From NCBI RefSeq assembly GCF_027497215.1, contig NZ_CP114904.1:5289001-5353000 (forward strand): 64,000 bases of DNA, in the 5' to 3' direction. A program made the translations under genes and the position numbers. Below, piece by piece: positions 1 through 9,287 of the stretch. Every line of letters starts with the position of its first letter. Positions within the stretch are counted from its first letter, which is position 1. Below the pieces are notes generated by a model. That model saw only the letters and a program-made list of their open reading frames with translations. It had not been told where the DNA came from and did no database searches. This DNA is from Micromonospora sp. WMMD812 (GTDB lineage Bacteria > Actinomycetota > Actinomycetes > Mycobacteriales > Micromonosporaceae).

Positions 1-1
1 G

Positions 2-1075
2 GTGGTCGGCCGGCTCTCCGGCATCGGCACGCTCGGCGGCATCACCGCCACCCTGCTCACCGGCTTCGTGCTGGTCGCCGCCCTGCCCAGCACGGTGATC
101 CTGCTGGCGTTGGCGGTCTCGCTCGGGGTCACCGGCCTCGGCATCGGCTGGTACCTGCGCCGGCAGGTGCGCACCGAGCTGCCCGGTCCGGCGCGGGCCA
201 AGGCCGCCCTGGCGGTGCTCGGCCTGGTCGGCGCCGGGCTCACCACGGTCGCGCCGAACCCGTGCGACATCGAGACCGCGTACCACTGCGCGAAGGTGGC
301 GGTCGACCCGGCCCGGGACAGCGGGCGGACGCTGCTGCTCAACTCGGCACAGCACTCCTACGTCGACCTCGACGACCCGCGCCACCTGGAGTACGCGTAC
401 ACGAAGTGGTTCGGCGCGGTGGCCGACGTGGTCGCCCCGGCCGGTCAGCGGCTGGACGCGCTGCACCTGGGCGGCGGCGGCTTCACCGTGCCGCGCTACC
501 TGACCGCGACCCGCCCGGGCACCGACAACCTGGTCTTCGAGATCGACGGAGGGCTCATCGAGCTGGGCGAGCGCGACCTCGGCGTACGCCAGGGGCCGGA
601 CCTGCGGGCGGTGACCGGCGACGCCCGGATGCTGGTCGCCGGTGAGCCGGCGGACAGCCGTGACCTGGTGGTCGGCGACGCGTTCGGGCACCTGGTCGTG
701 CCCTGGCACCTGGCCACCCGGGAGATGGCCGCCGAGATCCGCCGGGTCACCCGCCCGGGCGGCGTCTACGTGCAGAACGTCATCGACTACCCGCCGCTTC
801 GGTTCATCCGCAGCGAGCTGGCCACCGTCGGCGCCGAGTTCCGGCACGTGGCGCTGGTCGCTCCGCCCGAGGCGCTCGCCGGCGAGCAGGGTTCCAACTT
901 CGTGGTCGTCGCCTCCGACGCTCCGCTGCCGCTGGAGGCGGTGCGCGGCCGACTGGCCGAGGTGGACGTACGGGCGAGCCTGATCTCCGGCGCCGAGCTG
1001 GCCGGCTTCGTCGGCGACGCGCTGGTGCTGACCGACGACTACGCGCCGGTGGACCAACTGCTCGCCACCGCCTGA
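2..1075 (+). CDS. Membrane-anchored spermidine-synthase-like protein (5' end missing)
   Basis: The gene enters from the left edge, so its true start is not visible; 357 codons remain before the TGA. The first ~85 residues hold about three hydrophobic helices, the tail of what is usually a larger membrane domain. The rest is a Rossmann-type fold of the spermidine synthase (SpeE) superfamily: a glycine-rich motif HLGGGGFTVPRY near residue 155, the acidic strand end EIDGG near 180, and the strand VVGDAFG near 222. Members of this fused family are often annotated as polyamine aminopropyltransferases, but many lack proven activity and could be other SAM-dependent enzymes. The family assignment is firm; the substrate is unknown. 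Confidence 0.8.
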   Translation: MVGRLSGIGTLGGITATLLTGFVLVAALPSTVILLALAVSLGVTGLGIGWYLRRQVRTELPGPARAKAALAVLGLVGAGLTTVAPNPCDIETAYHCAKVAVDPARDSGRTLLLNSAQHSYVDLDDPRHLEYAYTKWFGAVADVVAPAGQRLDALHLGGGGFTVPRYLTATRPGTDNLVFEIDGGLIELGERDLGVRQGPDLRAVTGDARMLVAGEPADSRDLVVGDAFGHLVVPWHLATREMAAEIRRVTRPGGVYVQNVIDYPPLRFIRSELATVGAEFRHVALVAPPEALAGEQGSNFVVVASDAPLPLEAVRGRLAEVDVRASLISGAELAGFVGDALVLTDDYAPVDQLLATA

Positions 1076-1146
1076 ACGGGTGACATCCCGGACCGATTCC
1101 GATCGCCCAGGTGTAGTCGGGCCGGTACCGGGCAACAACTGCGACC

Positions 1147-2793
1147 ATGGGCGGCGCGGACCGAAACGGGGCGCAAGTGCTCGGTGAGCGGTATCGGCTC
1201 ATCGAGCAACTCGGCGCGGGCGGCATGTCCGTGGTGTGGCGGGGCTACGACGAGGTGCTCGGCCGCCAGGTGGCGGTCAAGGTGCTCGCGTCCCGGCTGG
1301 CCAACGACCGGGCCTTCCGGCACCGGATCCGGATCGAGGCCCAGGCCGCGGCCCGGCTCTGCCACCCCCACATCACCAACGTGTACGACTACGGCGAGTC
1401 CCAGCAGGGCGGGCTCGCCGTGCCGTACGTGGTGATGGAGCTGGTCGACGGCGGTTCGCTGAGCAGCCGGCTGGGCCTTGAGCGGCAGCTGCCCTGGCGC
1501 GAGGCGGTGACCATCGGCGCGGAGGTCGCGTCGGCCCTGGCCACCGCGCACGCCCGTGGTGTGGTGCACCGGGACGTCACCCCCGGCAACGTGATGCTGA
1601 CGCCGACCGGCGTCAAGGTGGTCGACTTCGGCATCTCCGGGCTGGTGGGGGAGAGCGAGAAGGGCGTGGACGGCGCGCTGCTCGGCACCCCCGCGTACCT
1701 CGCGCCGGAGCGGCTGGACAACGGCCAGGTCTCGCCGGCGACCGACGTGTACGCCGTGGGCCTGCTGCTCTACCGCATGCTGACCGGACGGCTTCCGTGG
1801 CAGGCCAGCACCACCACCGAGATGCTTCGGGCGCACATGTACACCGAGCCGGAGCCGATGCCGGCCGTACCCGGGCTGCCCGACGCGGTGGCCGACCTGG
1901 TGGGTCGCTGCCTGGCCAAGCGCCCCGACGACCGGCCGTCCACCGTCGAGCTGGCCCGGACCCTGGCCGACGCGGCCGGGCTGTCCGCCGTGGTGCCGGT
2001 CTCGCCGGCCGCCGGCCCGGTGGACGCCGTCACGCTGGCGAACGCCGGCACCACGATCCTGCCCTGGTCGGCGGAGACCGACGCGCTGCCGTTCTCGCGC
2101 ACCCGTACCCGCAACCGGCGGACGGTCGCCCGGCGCCGGCGCGTGGAGGCGGGGGTGGCCGCCGCCGGCCTGGTCGCCGTCACCGCGACACTCTGGGGGG
2201 TGACCGGGCGCAGCCCGGCCAGCGGCGGGACGGAGCAGCCGACCGAGGCGCGGATGGGGCTGGAGAAGCCGGTGCCGTGCCAGGTCGCGTACGCGCTGCG
2301 CGCCGACTCCGGCAAGGACTTCGCCGCCGAGCTTACGCTCACCAACACCGGCGACCGGGAGCTGCGCGACTGGGCGGTGAGCTTCACCTTCCCCGGCAAG
2401 CAGACGGTGACCCGGGCGACCCCCGCGTCGGCGGAACAGCAGGGCAGCACGGTGGTGGTCCGGCCGCCGGCGGGGCGTCCCGCGCTGGCCGCCGGCGCCG
2501 CCGAGAAGCTCACCCTGACCGGCCGCTACACGGGCACCAACCCGCTGCCGGTCGAGTTCAACCTGGGGGCGGAGACCTGCGGGGTGCAGGTCTCCGGGGT
2601 GGCCGGTAGGGCACCGGCCCCGGCCCCCGTCAAGGCCCCGGCCACGGTCAAGGCTCCAGCCACGGTCAAGGCCCCGGCGACGAAGACGCCGCCGAAGGCG
2701 GCCACCTCGACCGGCGGCGGCGCGCAGGCGAAACCCGGCAAGCCGGCCAAGGGGAAGGGGTCGGGTGGTGGCCCGGGAAAAGGGGGAAAGTAG
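1147..2793 (+). CDS. Ser/Thr protein kinase with extracellular CBM2-like domain
   Basis: 548 residues. Residues ~10-275 are a Hanks-type kinase: glycine loop LGAGGMSVV, VAVKVL with the ATP lysine, HRDVTPGNVML as catalytic loop (HRD and Asn kept, the usual Lys replaced by Thr) and DFGIS. A basic stretch (RTRTRNRR) precedes one membrane helix at ~333-354. The outer part, ~378-483, begins and ends with a cysteine (CQVAYAL, AETCGVQV) and has the alternating Thr/Asn/Trp pattern of a family 2 carbohydrate-binding module (LTNTGDRELRDWAVSFTFPG). It ends in a Lys/Pro/Ala repeat tail. Inference: a membrane receptor kinase sensing a polysaccharide or cell-wall glycan. No clear ribosome binding site precedes the ATG. 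Confidence 0.92.
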   Translation: MGGADRNGAQVLGERYRLIEQLGAGGMSVVWRGYDEVLGRQVAVKVLASRLANDRAFRHRIRIEAQAAARLCHPHITNVYDYGESQQGGLAVPYVVMELVDGGSLSSRLGLERQLPWREAVTIGAEVASALATAHARGVVHRDVTPGNVMLTPTGVKVVDFGISGLVGESEKGVDGALLGTPAYLAPERLDNGQVSPATDVYAVGLLLYRMLTGRLPWQASTTTEMLRAHMYTEPEPMPAVPGLPDAVADLVGRCLAKRPDDRPSTVELARTLADAAGLSAVVPVSPAAGPVDAVTLANAGTTILPWSAETDALPFSRTRTRNRRTVARRRRVEAGVAAAGLVAVTATLWGVTGRSPASGGTEQPTEARMGLEKPVPCQVAYALRADSGKDFAAELTLTNTGDRELRDWAVSFTFPGKQTVTRATPASAEQQGSTVVVRPPAGRPALAAGAAEKLTLTGRYTGTNPLPVEFNLGAETCGVQVSGVAGRAPAPAPVKAPATVKAPATVKAPATKTPPKAATSTGGGAQAKPGKPAKGKGSGGGPGKGGK

Positions 2794-2848
2794 GTAACGG
2801 CGACCAGGGAGGCGGCCAGGGGCGGAAGCACTGAGGCGCCCGCGTCGG

Positions 2849-3517
2849 TCATTCGAGACCGGCGAACCGCTGCACTTGGTCGATGCTGCCCTCCACCACC
2901 AGGACGCTGCCCGGTTCGAGCACGGTGGCGTCCGAGGCGTACTGGAAAGGTTTGCCGCGCAGCTTGGCGCCGAGCACCCGCACCCCGTACCGGTCGATCG
3001 GCCGGATCTCCGACAGTGGCCGCCCGACCAGGGACTCCGGCGCACGGACCTTGGCGATCGCGAAGTCGTCGCCGAACTCGATGAAGTCCAGCATCCGGGT
3101 GATGATCAGGTGCGCCACCCGCTCCCCGGTCTCGGCCTCGGGGAAGATCACGTGGTGGGCGCCGACCGACGACAGGATCTTGGCGTGTTTCCCGGAGGTG
3201 GCCCGGGCCCAGATCTGCGGAATGCCCACCTCGGCCAGCGCCAGGACGGTCAGCACGCTCGCCTCCACCGAGGCGCCGATGGCGACCACGGCGCGCCCGA
3301 AGGACGTGACACCCAACTGCCGGAGCGCGTCCTCCTCGGTCGCGTCGGCCTGCACCACCCGGTCGAGGCGCGCCGACCACCGCTGCACCTGATCCGGGTT
3401 GCGGTCGACGGCCATCACCTCGTGGTTCAGCCGGACGAGCGAGCCGGCGAGATGGCTGCCGAACCGGCCCAGGCCGACAACCAGGACCCCGCTCTCGTCA
3501 CTGCTCCTAACCGACAA
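2849..3517 (-). CDS. trkA: TrkA-type potassium uptake regulatory subunit (RCK domains)
   Basis: 222 residues, one RCK unit. An N-terminal Rossmann domain (VLVVGLGRFGSHLA, then acidic VDRNPDQV at the end of strand 2) should bind NAD(H) or ATP/ADP, and the C-terminal half (~140-222: VRAPESLVGRPLSEI...VLVVEGSIDQVQRF) is a TrkA-C domain. The start is TTG at 3517, chosen because GGAGGAG lies 7 nt upstream; it overlaps the end of the TrkH gene by 11 nt, so the two are co-translated. The protein gates the TrkH membrane subunit encoded just upstream on the same strand. Convergent with the kinase gene. Confidence 0.93.
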   Translation of the reverse strand: MSVRSSDESGVLVVGLGRFGSHLAGSLVRLNHEVMAVDRNPDQVQRWSARLDRVVQADATEEDALRQLGVTSFGRAVVAIGASVEASVLTVLALAEVGIPQIWARATSGKHAKILSSVGAHHVIFPEAETGERVAHLIITRMLDFIEFGDDFAIAKVRAPESLVGRPLSEIRPIDRYGVRVLGAKLRGKPFQYASDATVLEPGSVLVVEGSIDQVQRFAGLE

Positions 3518-4841
3518 TGGGTTGCTCCTCCGGGTACCGGTACAGGCGGCGGCGGGTGTTCAGGGCGATCGCCGACCCGAGGGTGAGCGGGCCGACCCGG
3601 CCGATGAACATCAGAAGGGTGAGCACGAGCTGCCCGCTCCCCGGCATGGACTGGGCCAGCCCGACCGACAGGCCGGTGGTGCTGAACGCCGACGTGACCT
3701 CGAAGAGTGCCTGGTAGAAGAGGGTGCCCTGGGTCAACAGGATCACCGCCAACGTGCCGAGCGCGACCAGCGCGACGCCGAGCAGCGCCACGGTGAGGGC
3801 CTGCCGCTGGCTGGCGGTGGCCACCCGGCGGCTGCCCACCGACACGTCGGGTTCCCCGCGCAGTTCGGCCCAGATGACGAAGGCGAGCAGGAAAAACGTG
3901 GAGACCTTGATCCCGCCGGCGGTGCTGGCGCTGCCGCCGCCGATGAACATCAGCGCCACGAGCAGCGGGTAGCTCTCCTCCCGCAGGTGGGTCATGTCAA
4001 GGACCTCGAAGCCCCCGGTACGGCTGAGCGCGATCTGGGTGAACGAGGCCAGCACCTTGCCCGGCATGTCGTACTGGCCGATGGTGCGCGGGTTGGTCCA
4101 CTCGGTCACGACCAGCCAGACGAACCCGAACGCCAGCAGCACGACGCTGCCCCAGATGGTCAGCTTGGTGGCGACCGCCCACCGCGCCGGCTTCCGCCAC
4201 TCGCGGACCGCCTCGAAGAGCGCCGGAAAGCCCAAGCCACCGACGATCGCGCCGAGCGCCAGCGGTAGCGCCACCCACGGATCGCGGGAGAAGGCGAGCA
4301 GGCCGTCCGTGTACAGCGCGAAACCGCCGTTGTTGAAGGCCTGCACGGCGTGGAAGACGCCGGACCAGAGGGCGCGTCCGGGCGAGTAGTCGTAGGTCAA
4401 CCAGAGCCGGCCGGCCACCACCGCCGTGATCACCGCCTCGCAGGCGAACACGGTGACGGCGATCCGGCGCAGCAGCCGGCCCACGTCGCCGATGCCGAAC
4501 TCCTGGGTCTCCGCCTGCACCAGCAGCCGGTTCCGCAGCCCGAGCTGCCGGCTCACCAGCAGGATGACCAGCGCGGCGACGGTGAGGATGCCGAGGCCGC
4601 CGAGCTGGGTCAGCAGCGTGATGAGGAGCAGCCCCCAGCCCGACCAGTAGTTCGGTGTGTCGTTGACGGCCATGCCGGTGACCGACACCGACGAGGTCGC
4701 GGTGAAGAGCGCGGTGACGAACGGGGCGCGCTGGTACTCGATGGTGGCCGGACGCATCATCAGCAGCCCGGTGCCGAGCAGGATCGGCACCAGGAAGGCG
4801 AACGGCACCAGCCGTACGGGATGGCGGAAGAACCGGCGCAC
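3507..4841 (-). CDS. trkH: TrkH/KtrB-type potassium transporter membrane subunit
   Basis: 444 residues with the repeated membrane-pore-membrane plan of the Trk/Ktr/HKT family. Selectivity loops can be seen at FTATSSVSVTGMAVND and later at SAFSTTGLSVGLAQ, with further P-loop-like stretches AFNNGGFAL and SRTGGFEV. The GTG start at 4841 follows GGAAGA by about 8 nt; the open frame continues far upstream but only as antisense coding potential of the divergent gene. First gene of a two-gene operon with trkA, overlapping it by 11 nt. Role: K+ (possibly Na+-coupled) uptake across the plasma membrane, gated by the RCK subunit. Confidence 0.94.
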   Translation of the reverse strand: MRRFFRHPVRLVPFAFLVPILLGTGLLMMRPATIEYQRAPFVTALFTATSSVSVTGMAVNDTPNYWSGWGLLLITLLTQLGGLGILTVAALVILLVSRQLGLRNRLLVQAETQEFGIGDVGRLLRRIAVTVFACEAVITAVVAGRLWLTYDYSPGRALWSGVFHAVQAFNNGGFALYTDGLLAFSRDPWVALPLALGAIVGGLGFPALFEAVREWRKPARWAVATKLTIWGSVVLLAFGFVWLVVTEWTNPRTIGQYDMPGKVLASFTQIALSRTGGFEVLDMTHLREESYPLLVALMFIGGGSASTAGGIKVSTFFLLAFVIWAELRGEPDVSVGSRRVATASQRQALTVALLGVALVALGTLAVILLTQGTLFYQALFEVTSAFSTTGLSVGLAQSMPGSGQLVLTLLMFIGRVGPLTLGSAIALNTRRRLYRYPEEQPIVG

Positions 4842-4979
4842 CAGACAATCTTCCTTTTCCGCCCGGCTTGGGGTGGGTGAACCGCGATCCGGAGATTCAC
4901 CTGCCGGCCAGGAATCGACCAACTGCCCGTCAATCCGAAGCGCTCTGCTGAGGCGGTCCCCCCGACGAAGGAGACCGCG

Positions 4980-6098
4980 TTGCGACGTACCCTTTCCGCC
5001 ATCGCCGTGGCCGGCGGGCTGCTGGCCGCCGCCGTGACGGTTCCGACCCTGGCAGCGTCCGCCGAGCCGGCGGCTGACCGGGCGAAGTCCCGCGCCACCG
5101 ACCGCCCGCTGGTGATCGGCCACCGTGGTGCGAGCGGCTACCGCCCGGAGCACACCCTGGAGGCGTACCGGCTGGCGATCCGGATGGGCGCCGACTTCAT
5201 CGAGCCGGACCTGGTCTCGACCCGGGACGGCGTGCTCGTCGCCCGGCACGAGAACGAGATCTCCGGCACCACCGACGTGGCCGCCCACCCGGAGTTCGCC
5301 GGCCGCAAGGCGACGAAGAGGATCGACGGCGTCACGGTGACCGGCTGGTTCACCGAGGACTTCACCCTGGCCGAGCTGCGGACGCTGCGCGCCAAGGAGC
5401 GGCTGCCGCTGGTGCGGGTCGCGAACACCGCGTTCGACGGCCAGTTCCAGGTGCCCACCCTTCAGGAGGTCATCGACCTGGCCCGGACCGAGGGTCGGGC
5501 GCGGGGCCGCACCATCGGCATCTACCCGGAGACCAAGCACCCGACCTACTTCGCCTCCATCGGGCTGCCGCTCGAGGAGCCGCTGGTGAAGGTGCTGCGG
5601 GCGAACAAGCTGACCCGGAAGGACTCGCCGGTCATCGTCCAGTCCTTCGAGACGGGCAACCTGCGCAAGCTCAACCGGATGATCGACGTCCGACTGGCCC
5701 AGCTGCTCGACGCCACCGGTCGCCCGTACGACTTCACCGTCGCCGGCGACGCCCGTACCTACCAGGACCTGGCCTCGGCGGCGGGGCTGAAGTGGATCGC
5801 CGGGTACGCCGACGGGATCGGCGCCAACAAGAACCTGATCGTGCCGCGGGACGGCACCGGCAAGCTGCTCGCCCCGACCAGCGTGGTGCGGGACGCGCAC
5901 CGCGAGGGCCTGATCGTGCACGCCTGGACGTTCCGGGTGGAGAACCAGTTCCTCCCGACCGACTACCGGATCGGCGCCGACCCGAACGCCCGCGGTGACA
6001 TCACCAGCGAGTACGAGCTGTTCTTCCGTCTCGGCCTGGACGGTGTCTTCGCCGACCAGCCGGACACCGCCGTCGCCGCCCGCGCCGGCCTCGCCTGA
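4980..6098 (+). CDS. glpQ: Secreted glycerophosphodiester phosphodiesterase
   Basis: 372 residues. TTG start at 4980, supported by AAGGAG six nt upstream. An export signal (RRTLSAIAVAGGLLAAAVTV...AASA) is followed by a TIM-barrel GDPD domain: GHRGASGYRPEHTLEAY with the catalytic His-Arg and Glu, EPDLVSTRDGVLVARHEN with the metal-binding Glu/Asp and second His, and YPETKHP with the metal Glu later on. It should cleave glycerophosphodiesters outside the cell to glycerol-3-phosphate and an alcohol, scavenging phosphate and carbon. The length fits the periplasmic/secreted GlpQ class rather than the shorter cytosolic UgpQ. Monocistronic; a strong hairpin follows. Confidence 0.93.
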   Translation: MRRTLSAIAVAGGLLAAAVTVPTLAASAEPAADRAKSRATDRPLVIGHRGASGYRPEHTLEAYRLAIRMGADFIEPDLVSTRDGVLVARHENEISGTTDVAAHPEFAGRKATKRIDGVTVTGWFTEDFTLAELRTLRAKERLPLVRVANTAFDGQFQVPTLQEVIDLARTEGRARGRTIGIYPETKHPTYFASIGLPLEEPLVKVLRANKLTRKDSPVIVQSFETGNLRKLNRMIDVRLAQLLDATGRPYDFTVAGDARTYQDLASAAGLKWIAGYADGIGANKNLIVPRDGTGKLLAPTSVVRDAHREGLIVHAWTFRVENQFLPTDYRIGADPNARGDITSEYELFFRLGLDGVFADQPDTAVAARAGLA

Positions 6099-6158
6099 CC
6101 GGCACCCGCCGGTCCGCCCCGCGACCCTCGCCGAAGGCGCTCGGCGGGACGCGCGGTC

Positions 6159-6193
6159 GCTGGCCCGCCACCCGACCCGGGTGGCGGGCCAGC
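6159..6193. terminator. Strong hairpin after glpQ
   Basis: A perfect 16-bp inverted repeat (arm GCTGGCCCGCCACCCG at 6159-6174, complement at 6178-6193) with a 3-nt loop lies 60 nt after the glpQ stop. There is no T-run, as is usual for actinobacterial terminators. Confidence 0.75.
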
Positions 6194-6503
6194 GCCGTCT
6201 CGGCCGGTTACGGCGCCCGGGCCAGTGCGCACCTTCAGGGAAGTTGCGGCCTCGAAGCGCGACGAGTCCACAACTTCCCCGACGTTGTGTGGATCTTGCC
6301 GGCGGCGACGTCCGTCCCCGGCCGCGCCGCCGGGACATGTGGGGTCGCTATCGCGGTCGATGGTCGGGGCCGACACATGAGGCGCGGGGAAGGCGGCGGG
6401 TGCGCCCATCGCCGAAGCACGCTGCGGCGGGTGCGCGCGGCCGGTTGTAACGACCGGCCACCTGCCCAGTGTTACTTGTGTGTTTCGACCACATAGCCCG
6501 TGG

Positions 6504-6513
6504 GTGACGTCAC
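6504..6513. promoter_or_regulatory. Palindrome GTGACGTCAC upstream of transporter operon
   Basis: Perfect 10-bp palindrome in the AT-richer part of the leader, followed seven nt later by TAGCGT, which could be a -10 element. It is placed like an operator of a GntR- or bZIP-like dimer site, but no regulator gene is adjacent, so this is only a candidate. Confidence 0.3.
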
Positions 6514-6569
6514 TTCTAGCGTGAGCCGACAATGAGTTCCCTCCCTCCGAGTCCTCACGTGGAGTCGCA

Positions 6570-7769
6570 ATGACGGTCCGGACGACGCGGCGGGTGTTCC
6601 TCTCCGCCGCCACGATGATGGCCGCGGCGTTGGCCGCCACGGCCTGTGGCAGCCCGCAGGACACCGCCTCCGGTGGCGGCGACAGCGCCGCCCCGGTGAA
6701 GGTTGGCCTGGTGTACTCCCAGTCGGGTGCGCTGGCCAGCTACGGAAAGCAGTACATCGAGGGGTTCAAGGCCGGCCTCGACTACGCCACCAAGGGCACC
6801 AACAAGGTCGGCGACCGGGCGATCGAGCTGACCGAGGTCGACGACGCCGGTGACCCGGCGAAGGCGGTCTCCGCGGCCAAGGACCTCATCGGCAAGGGCA
6901 CCAAGATCATTGCGGGCTCCACCGCCTCCGGTGTGGCGCTCCAGGTGGCCCCGATCGCGGCGCAGAACAAGGCTCTCTTCATCTCCGGTCCGGCCGCGAC
7001 CGACGCGGTGACCGGCGCCAACAAGTACACCTTCCGTTCGGGCCGCCAGTCGTACCAGGACGTGGTGACCGCCAAGTCGTTCATCGGCGACGCCGCCGGC
7101 AAGAAGGTCGTGGTCTTCGCCCAGGACGGCGCGTTCGGTGACGCCAACGAGGCGGCCGTGAAGGCTGTCATCGGCGGCGCCGGCGCCACCGTCAGCAGCG
7201 TCCGCGCCCCGGCCAGCGCCACGGAGTTCACGCCGTTCGCCAGCCAGATCAAGGCCGCCAAGCCGGACCTGCTCTTCGTCGCGTGGGCCGGCACCACCGC
7301 CCCGGCGATGTGGCAGACCCTCGACCAGCAGGCCGTCCTCTCCTCGACCACGGTCGTCACCGGCCTGGACATCCGCGCCTCCTGGCCGACGTTCGGCGCG
7401 GCCGGCAGCAAGATCTCCTTCCTGTCGCACTACTTCGACGGCGCCAGCGACACCGAGGCCGCCAAGGCCCTGAAGGCCAAGGTCGGCACGCTCGACCTGT
7501 TCCACCCGGACGGCTTCGCCGCCGCCCAGATGGTGGTCCGCGCGGTGCAGGAGGGCGGCGACGACGTCGACAAGATGGTGAAGGCCCTGGAGGGGTGGAG
7601 CTTCGACGGGGTCAAGGGCTCGATGACCATCCGCGCCGAGGACCACGCGCTGCTCCAGCCGATGTACCAGGCCAAGCTGACCGGCAGCGGCACCGCGTTC
7701 ACCGCGACCGCCGAGAAGACCCTCACCGGTGACGAGTCCGCGCCGCCGGTCGTGGCGATGAAGGGCTGA
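6570..7769 (+). CDS. ABC transporter substrate-binding lipoprotein, LivK type
   Basis: 399 residues. The leader has twin arginines (TTRRVFLSA) and a hydrophobic stretch ending in TACGS, so it is probably a Tat-exported lipoprotein anchored through that Cys. The mature part is a type I periplasmic-binding fold (Peripla_BP_6): VKVGLVYSQSGALASYGKQ, VDDAGDPAKAVSAAKDLI, IAGSTASGVALQVAPIA. ATG start with GTGGAG six nt upstream. First gene of the five-gene transporter operon. The ligand may be a branched-chain amino acid, an amide or urea; sequence reading alone cannot tell. Confidence 0.92.
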   Translation: MTVRTTRRVFLSAATMMAAALAATACGSPQDTASGGGDSAAPVKVGLVYSQSGALASYGKQYIEGFKAGLDYATKGTNKVGDRAIELTEVDDAGDPAKAVSAAKDLIGKGTKIIAGSTASGVALQVAPIAAQNKALFISGPAATDAVTGANKYTFRSGRQSYQDVVTAKSFIGDAAGKKVVVFAQDGAFGDANEAAVKAVIGGAGATVSSVRAPASATEFTPFASQIKAAKPDLLFVAWAGTTAPAMWQTLDQQAVLSSTTVVTGLDIRASWPTFGAAGSKISFLSHYFDGASDTEAAKALKAKVGTLDLFHPDGFAAAQMVVRAVQEGGDDVDKMVKALEGWSFDGVKGSMTIRAEDHALLQPMYQAKLTGSGTAFTATAEKTLTGDESAPPVVAMKG

Positions 7770-7773
7770 CCTG

Positions 7774-8517
7774 ATGCTCGCCACCCGCGGTCTGACCTGG
7801 CGGATCGGTGAGGTCGCCATCGTCGACGGCGTCTACCTCGACCTCGCGCCGGGGGAGTTCCTCGGTGTGATCGGGCCGAACGGCGCCGGCAAGACCTCAC
7901 TGTTCAACCTGATCACCGGCCTGCGCCGGGCCACGGAAGGTCGGATCACCCTCGACGGGCACGACATCACCGCCCTCCCGCCGCACCGGCGGGCCCGGCT
8001 CGGGCTCGGCCGTACCTTCCAGGCGTCCTCGGTCTTCGGCTCGCTCAGCGTGCGGGAGAACGTGCGGCTCGCCGTGCAGGCGCACCGCGGGGGCTCGATG
8101 AAGCTGTGGCGGCGGGCGGCGGCCGACCGGGAGGTGGCCGCCGCCGCCGACGCGGCGCTCGACCGGGTCGGCCTCGCCCACCGGGGCGCGGCGCTCGCCG
8201 GCACGCTCGCCCACGGCGAGAAACGCAAGCTGGAGATCGCCCTGCTGCTCGCCGGCGAGCCGCGGGTGATGCTGCTGGACGAGCCGATGGCCGGGGTCAG
8301 CGCCGAGGACGTGCCGGAGCTGGTCGCGGTGATCCGTTCGCTGACCGGGGACAGCGGCCGCTCGGTGCTCATGGTGGAGCACCACATGGACGTGATCCTG
8401 GAGCTGGCGGACCGGATCGCCGTGATGCACCACGGCGCGCTGCTCGCCTGCGACACCCCGGAGACGGTGATGGCGAACGCCACCGTCCAGGAGGCCTACC
8501 TGGGGGAGTCGCTCTGA
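7774..8517 (+). CDS. livG: ABC transporter ATPase, LivG type
   Basis: 247 residues. Walker [13 protein letters not shown] signature region [15 protein letters not shown] (degenerate, as in LivG proteins), Walker [12 protein letters not shown] and H-loop VEHHMDVI. Starts 4 nt after the binding-protein gene stops and ends with a 1-nt stop/start overlap (TGATG) with the next ATPase. One of two ATP-hydrolysing subunits that power uptake through the LivHM-type permease. Confidence 0.93.
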   Translation: MLATRGLTWRIGEVAIVDGVYLDLAPGEFLGVIGPNGAGKTSLFNLITGLRRATEGRITLDGHDITALPPHRRARLGLGRTFQASSVFGSLSVRENVRLAVQAHRGGSMKLWRRAAADREVAAAADAALDRVGLAHRGAALAGTLAHGEKRKLEIALLLAGEPRVMLLDEPMAGVSAEDVPELVAVIRSLTGDSGRSVLMVEHHMDVILELADRIAVMHHGALLACDTPETVMANATVQEAYLGESL

Positions 8518-9287
8518 TGGAACCCGTCCTCAGCGTCGAGAACCTGTCGGTCCGGATCGCCGGGCTGCACATCCTCCAGGGGCTGTCCTTCACCGTCGCC
8601 CCGACCGGCGTGACCGTGCTGCTCGGCCGCAACGGCGTCGGCAAGACCACCACGCTGCGCGCGATCGTCGGCCTGACGCCGCGCAGCGGCGAGGTGCGCG
8701 GCGCGATCCGGATGGGCGCGCAGAGCCTGCTCGCCCGCCCCACCTACCGGCTGGTCCGCGGCGGGCTCGGCTACGTGCCGGAGGACCGCTGCGTCTTCGC
8801 CGGCCTCACCGTGACCGAGAACCTGCGGCTCGCCGAATGCCGGGGGACCTCCCCGGCATACGACAAGGTCTATGCGCTCTTTCCCGAGCTGGACCGGCGC
8901 GGACGGCAACGGGCCGGCTCGCTCTCCGGCGGTCAGCAGCAGATGCTCGCGATCGGGCGGGTGCTGCTCAACGACAACCGGCTGCTGCTGATCGACGAGC
9001 CGACCAAGGGGTTGGCGCCGAAGGTGGTGACCGAGGTGACCGAGGTGCTGGAACGGGTCGCCGAGTCCGTTCCGGTGCTGCTCGTCGAGCAGAACCTGGC
9101 GGTGGTCCGGCGGCTCGCCAAGGACGCGGTGGTGCTCGCCGCCGGCCAGGTGGCCTGGGCCGGCGACGCGCAGGAGCTGCTGCTGGAGACGGCGCTGACG
9201 AAGTCGCTGCTGGGCGTCGGCACCGGCGAGCCGCACCACCCGGCCGGGCCGGACCGGGCCGCCGCGGCGGGGAAGGACGCGCACTGA
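8517..9287 (+). CDS. livF: ABC transporter ATPase, LivF type
   Basis: 256 residues. Walker A GRNGVGKTT, signature LSGGQQQMLAIGRVL, Walker B LLLIDEPTKGL, H-loop VEQNLAVV, and the YVPEDRCVF segment typical of LivF. The ATG at 8517 overlaps the preceding stop by one base and its own TGA overlaps the permease ATG by one base, so translation is coupled. Second ATPase of the uptake system. Confidence 0.94.
   Translation: MEPVLSVENLSVRIAGLHILQGLSFTVAPTGVTVLLGRNGVGKTTTLRAIVGLTPRSGEVRGAIRMGAQSLLARPTYRLVRGGLGYVPEDRCVFAGLTVTENLRLAECRGTSPAYDKVYALFPELDRRGRQRAGSLSGGQQQMLAIGRVLLNDNRLLLIDEPTKGLAPKVVTEVTEVLERVAESVPVLLVEQNLAVVRRLAKDAVVLAAGQVAWAGDAQELLLETALTKSLLGVGTGEPHHPAGPDRAAAAGKDAH

Larger units (their letters stand above)
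6099..6569. other. 471-nt intergenic region before the ABC operon
   Basis: No credible gene. It holds the glpQ hairpin, a second imperfect inverted repeat at 6238-6279 (arm GGGAAGTTGCGG, 11 of 12 pairs, 18-nt loop), and a 10-bp palindrome GTGACGTCAC at 6504-6513 about 57 nt before the ATG of the binding-protein gene. The stretch 6440-6530 is less GC-rich than its surroundings and probably carries the promoter of the transporter operon. Confidence 0.5.
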
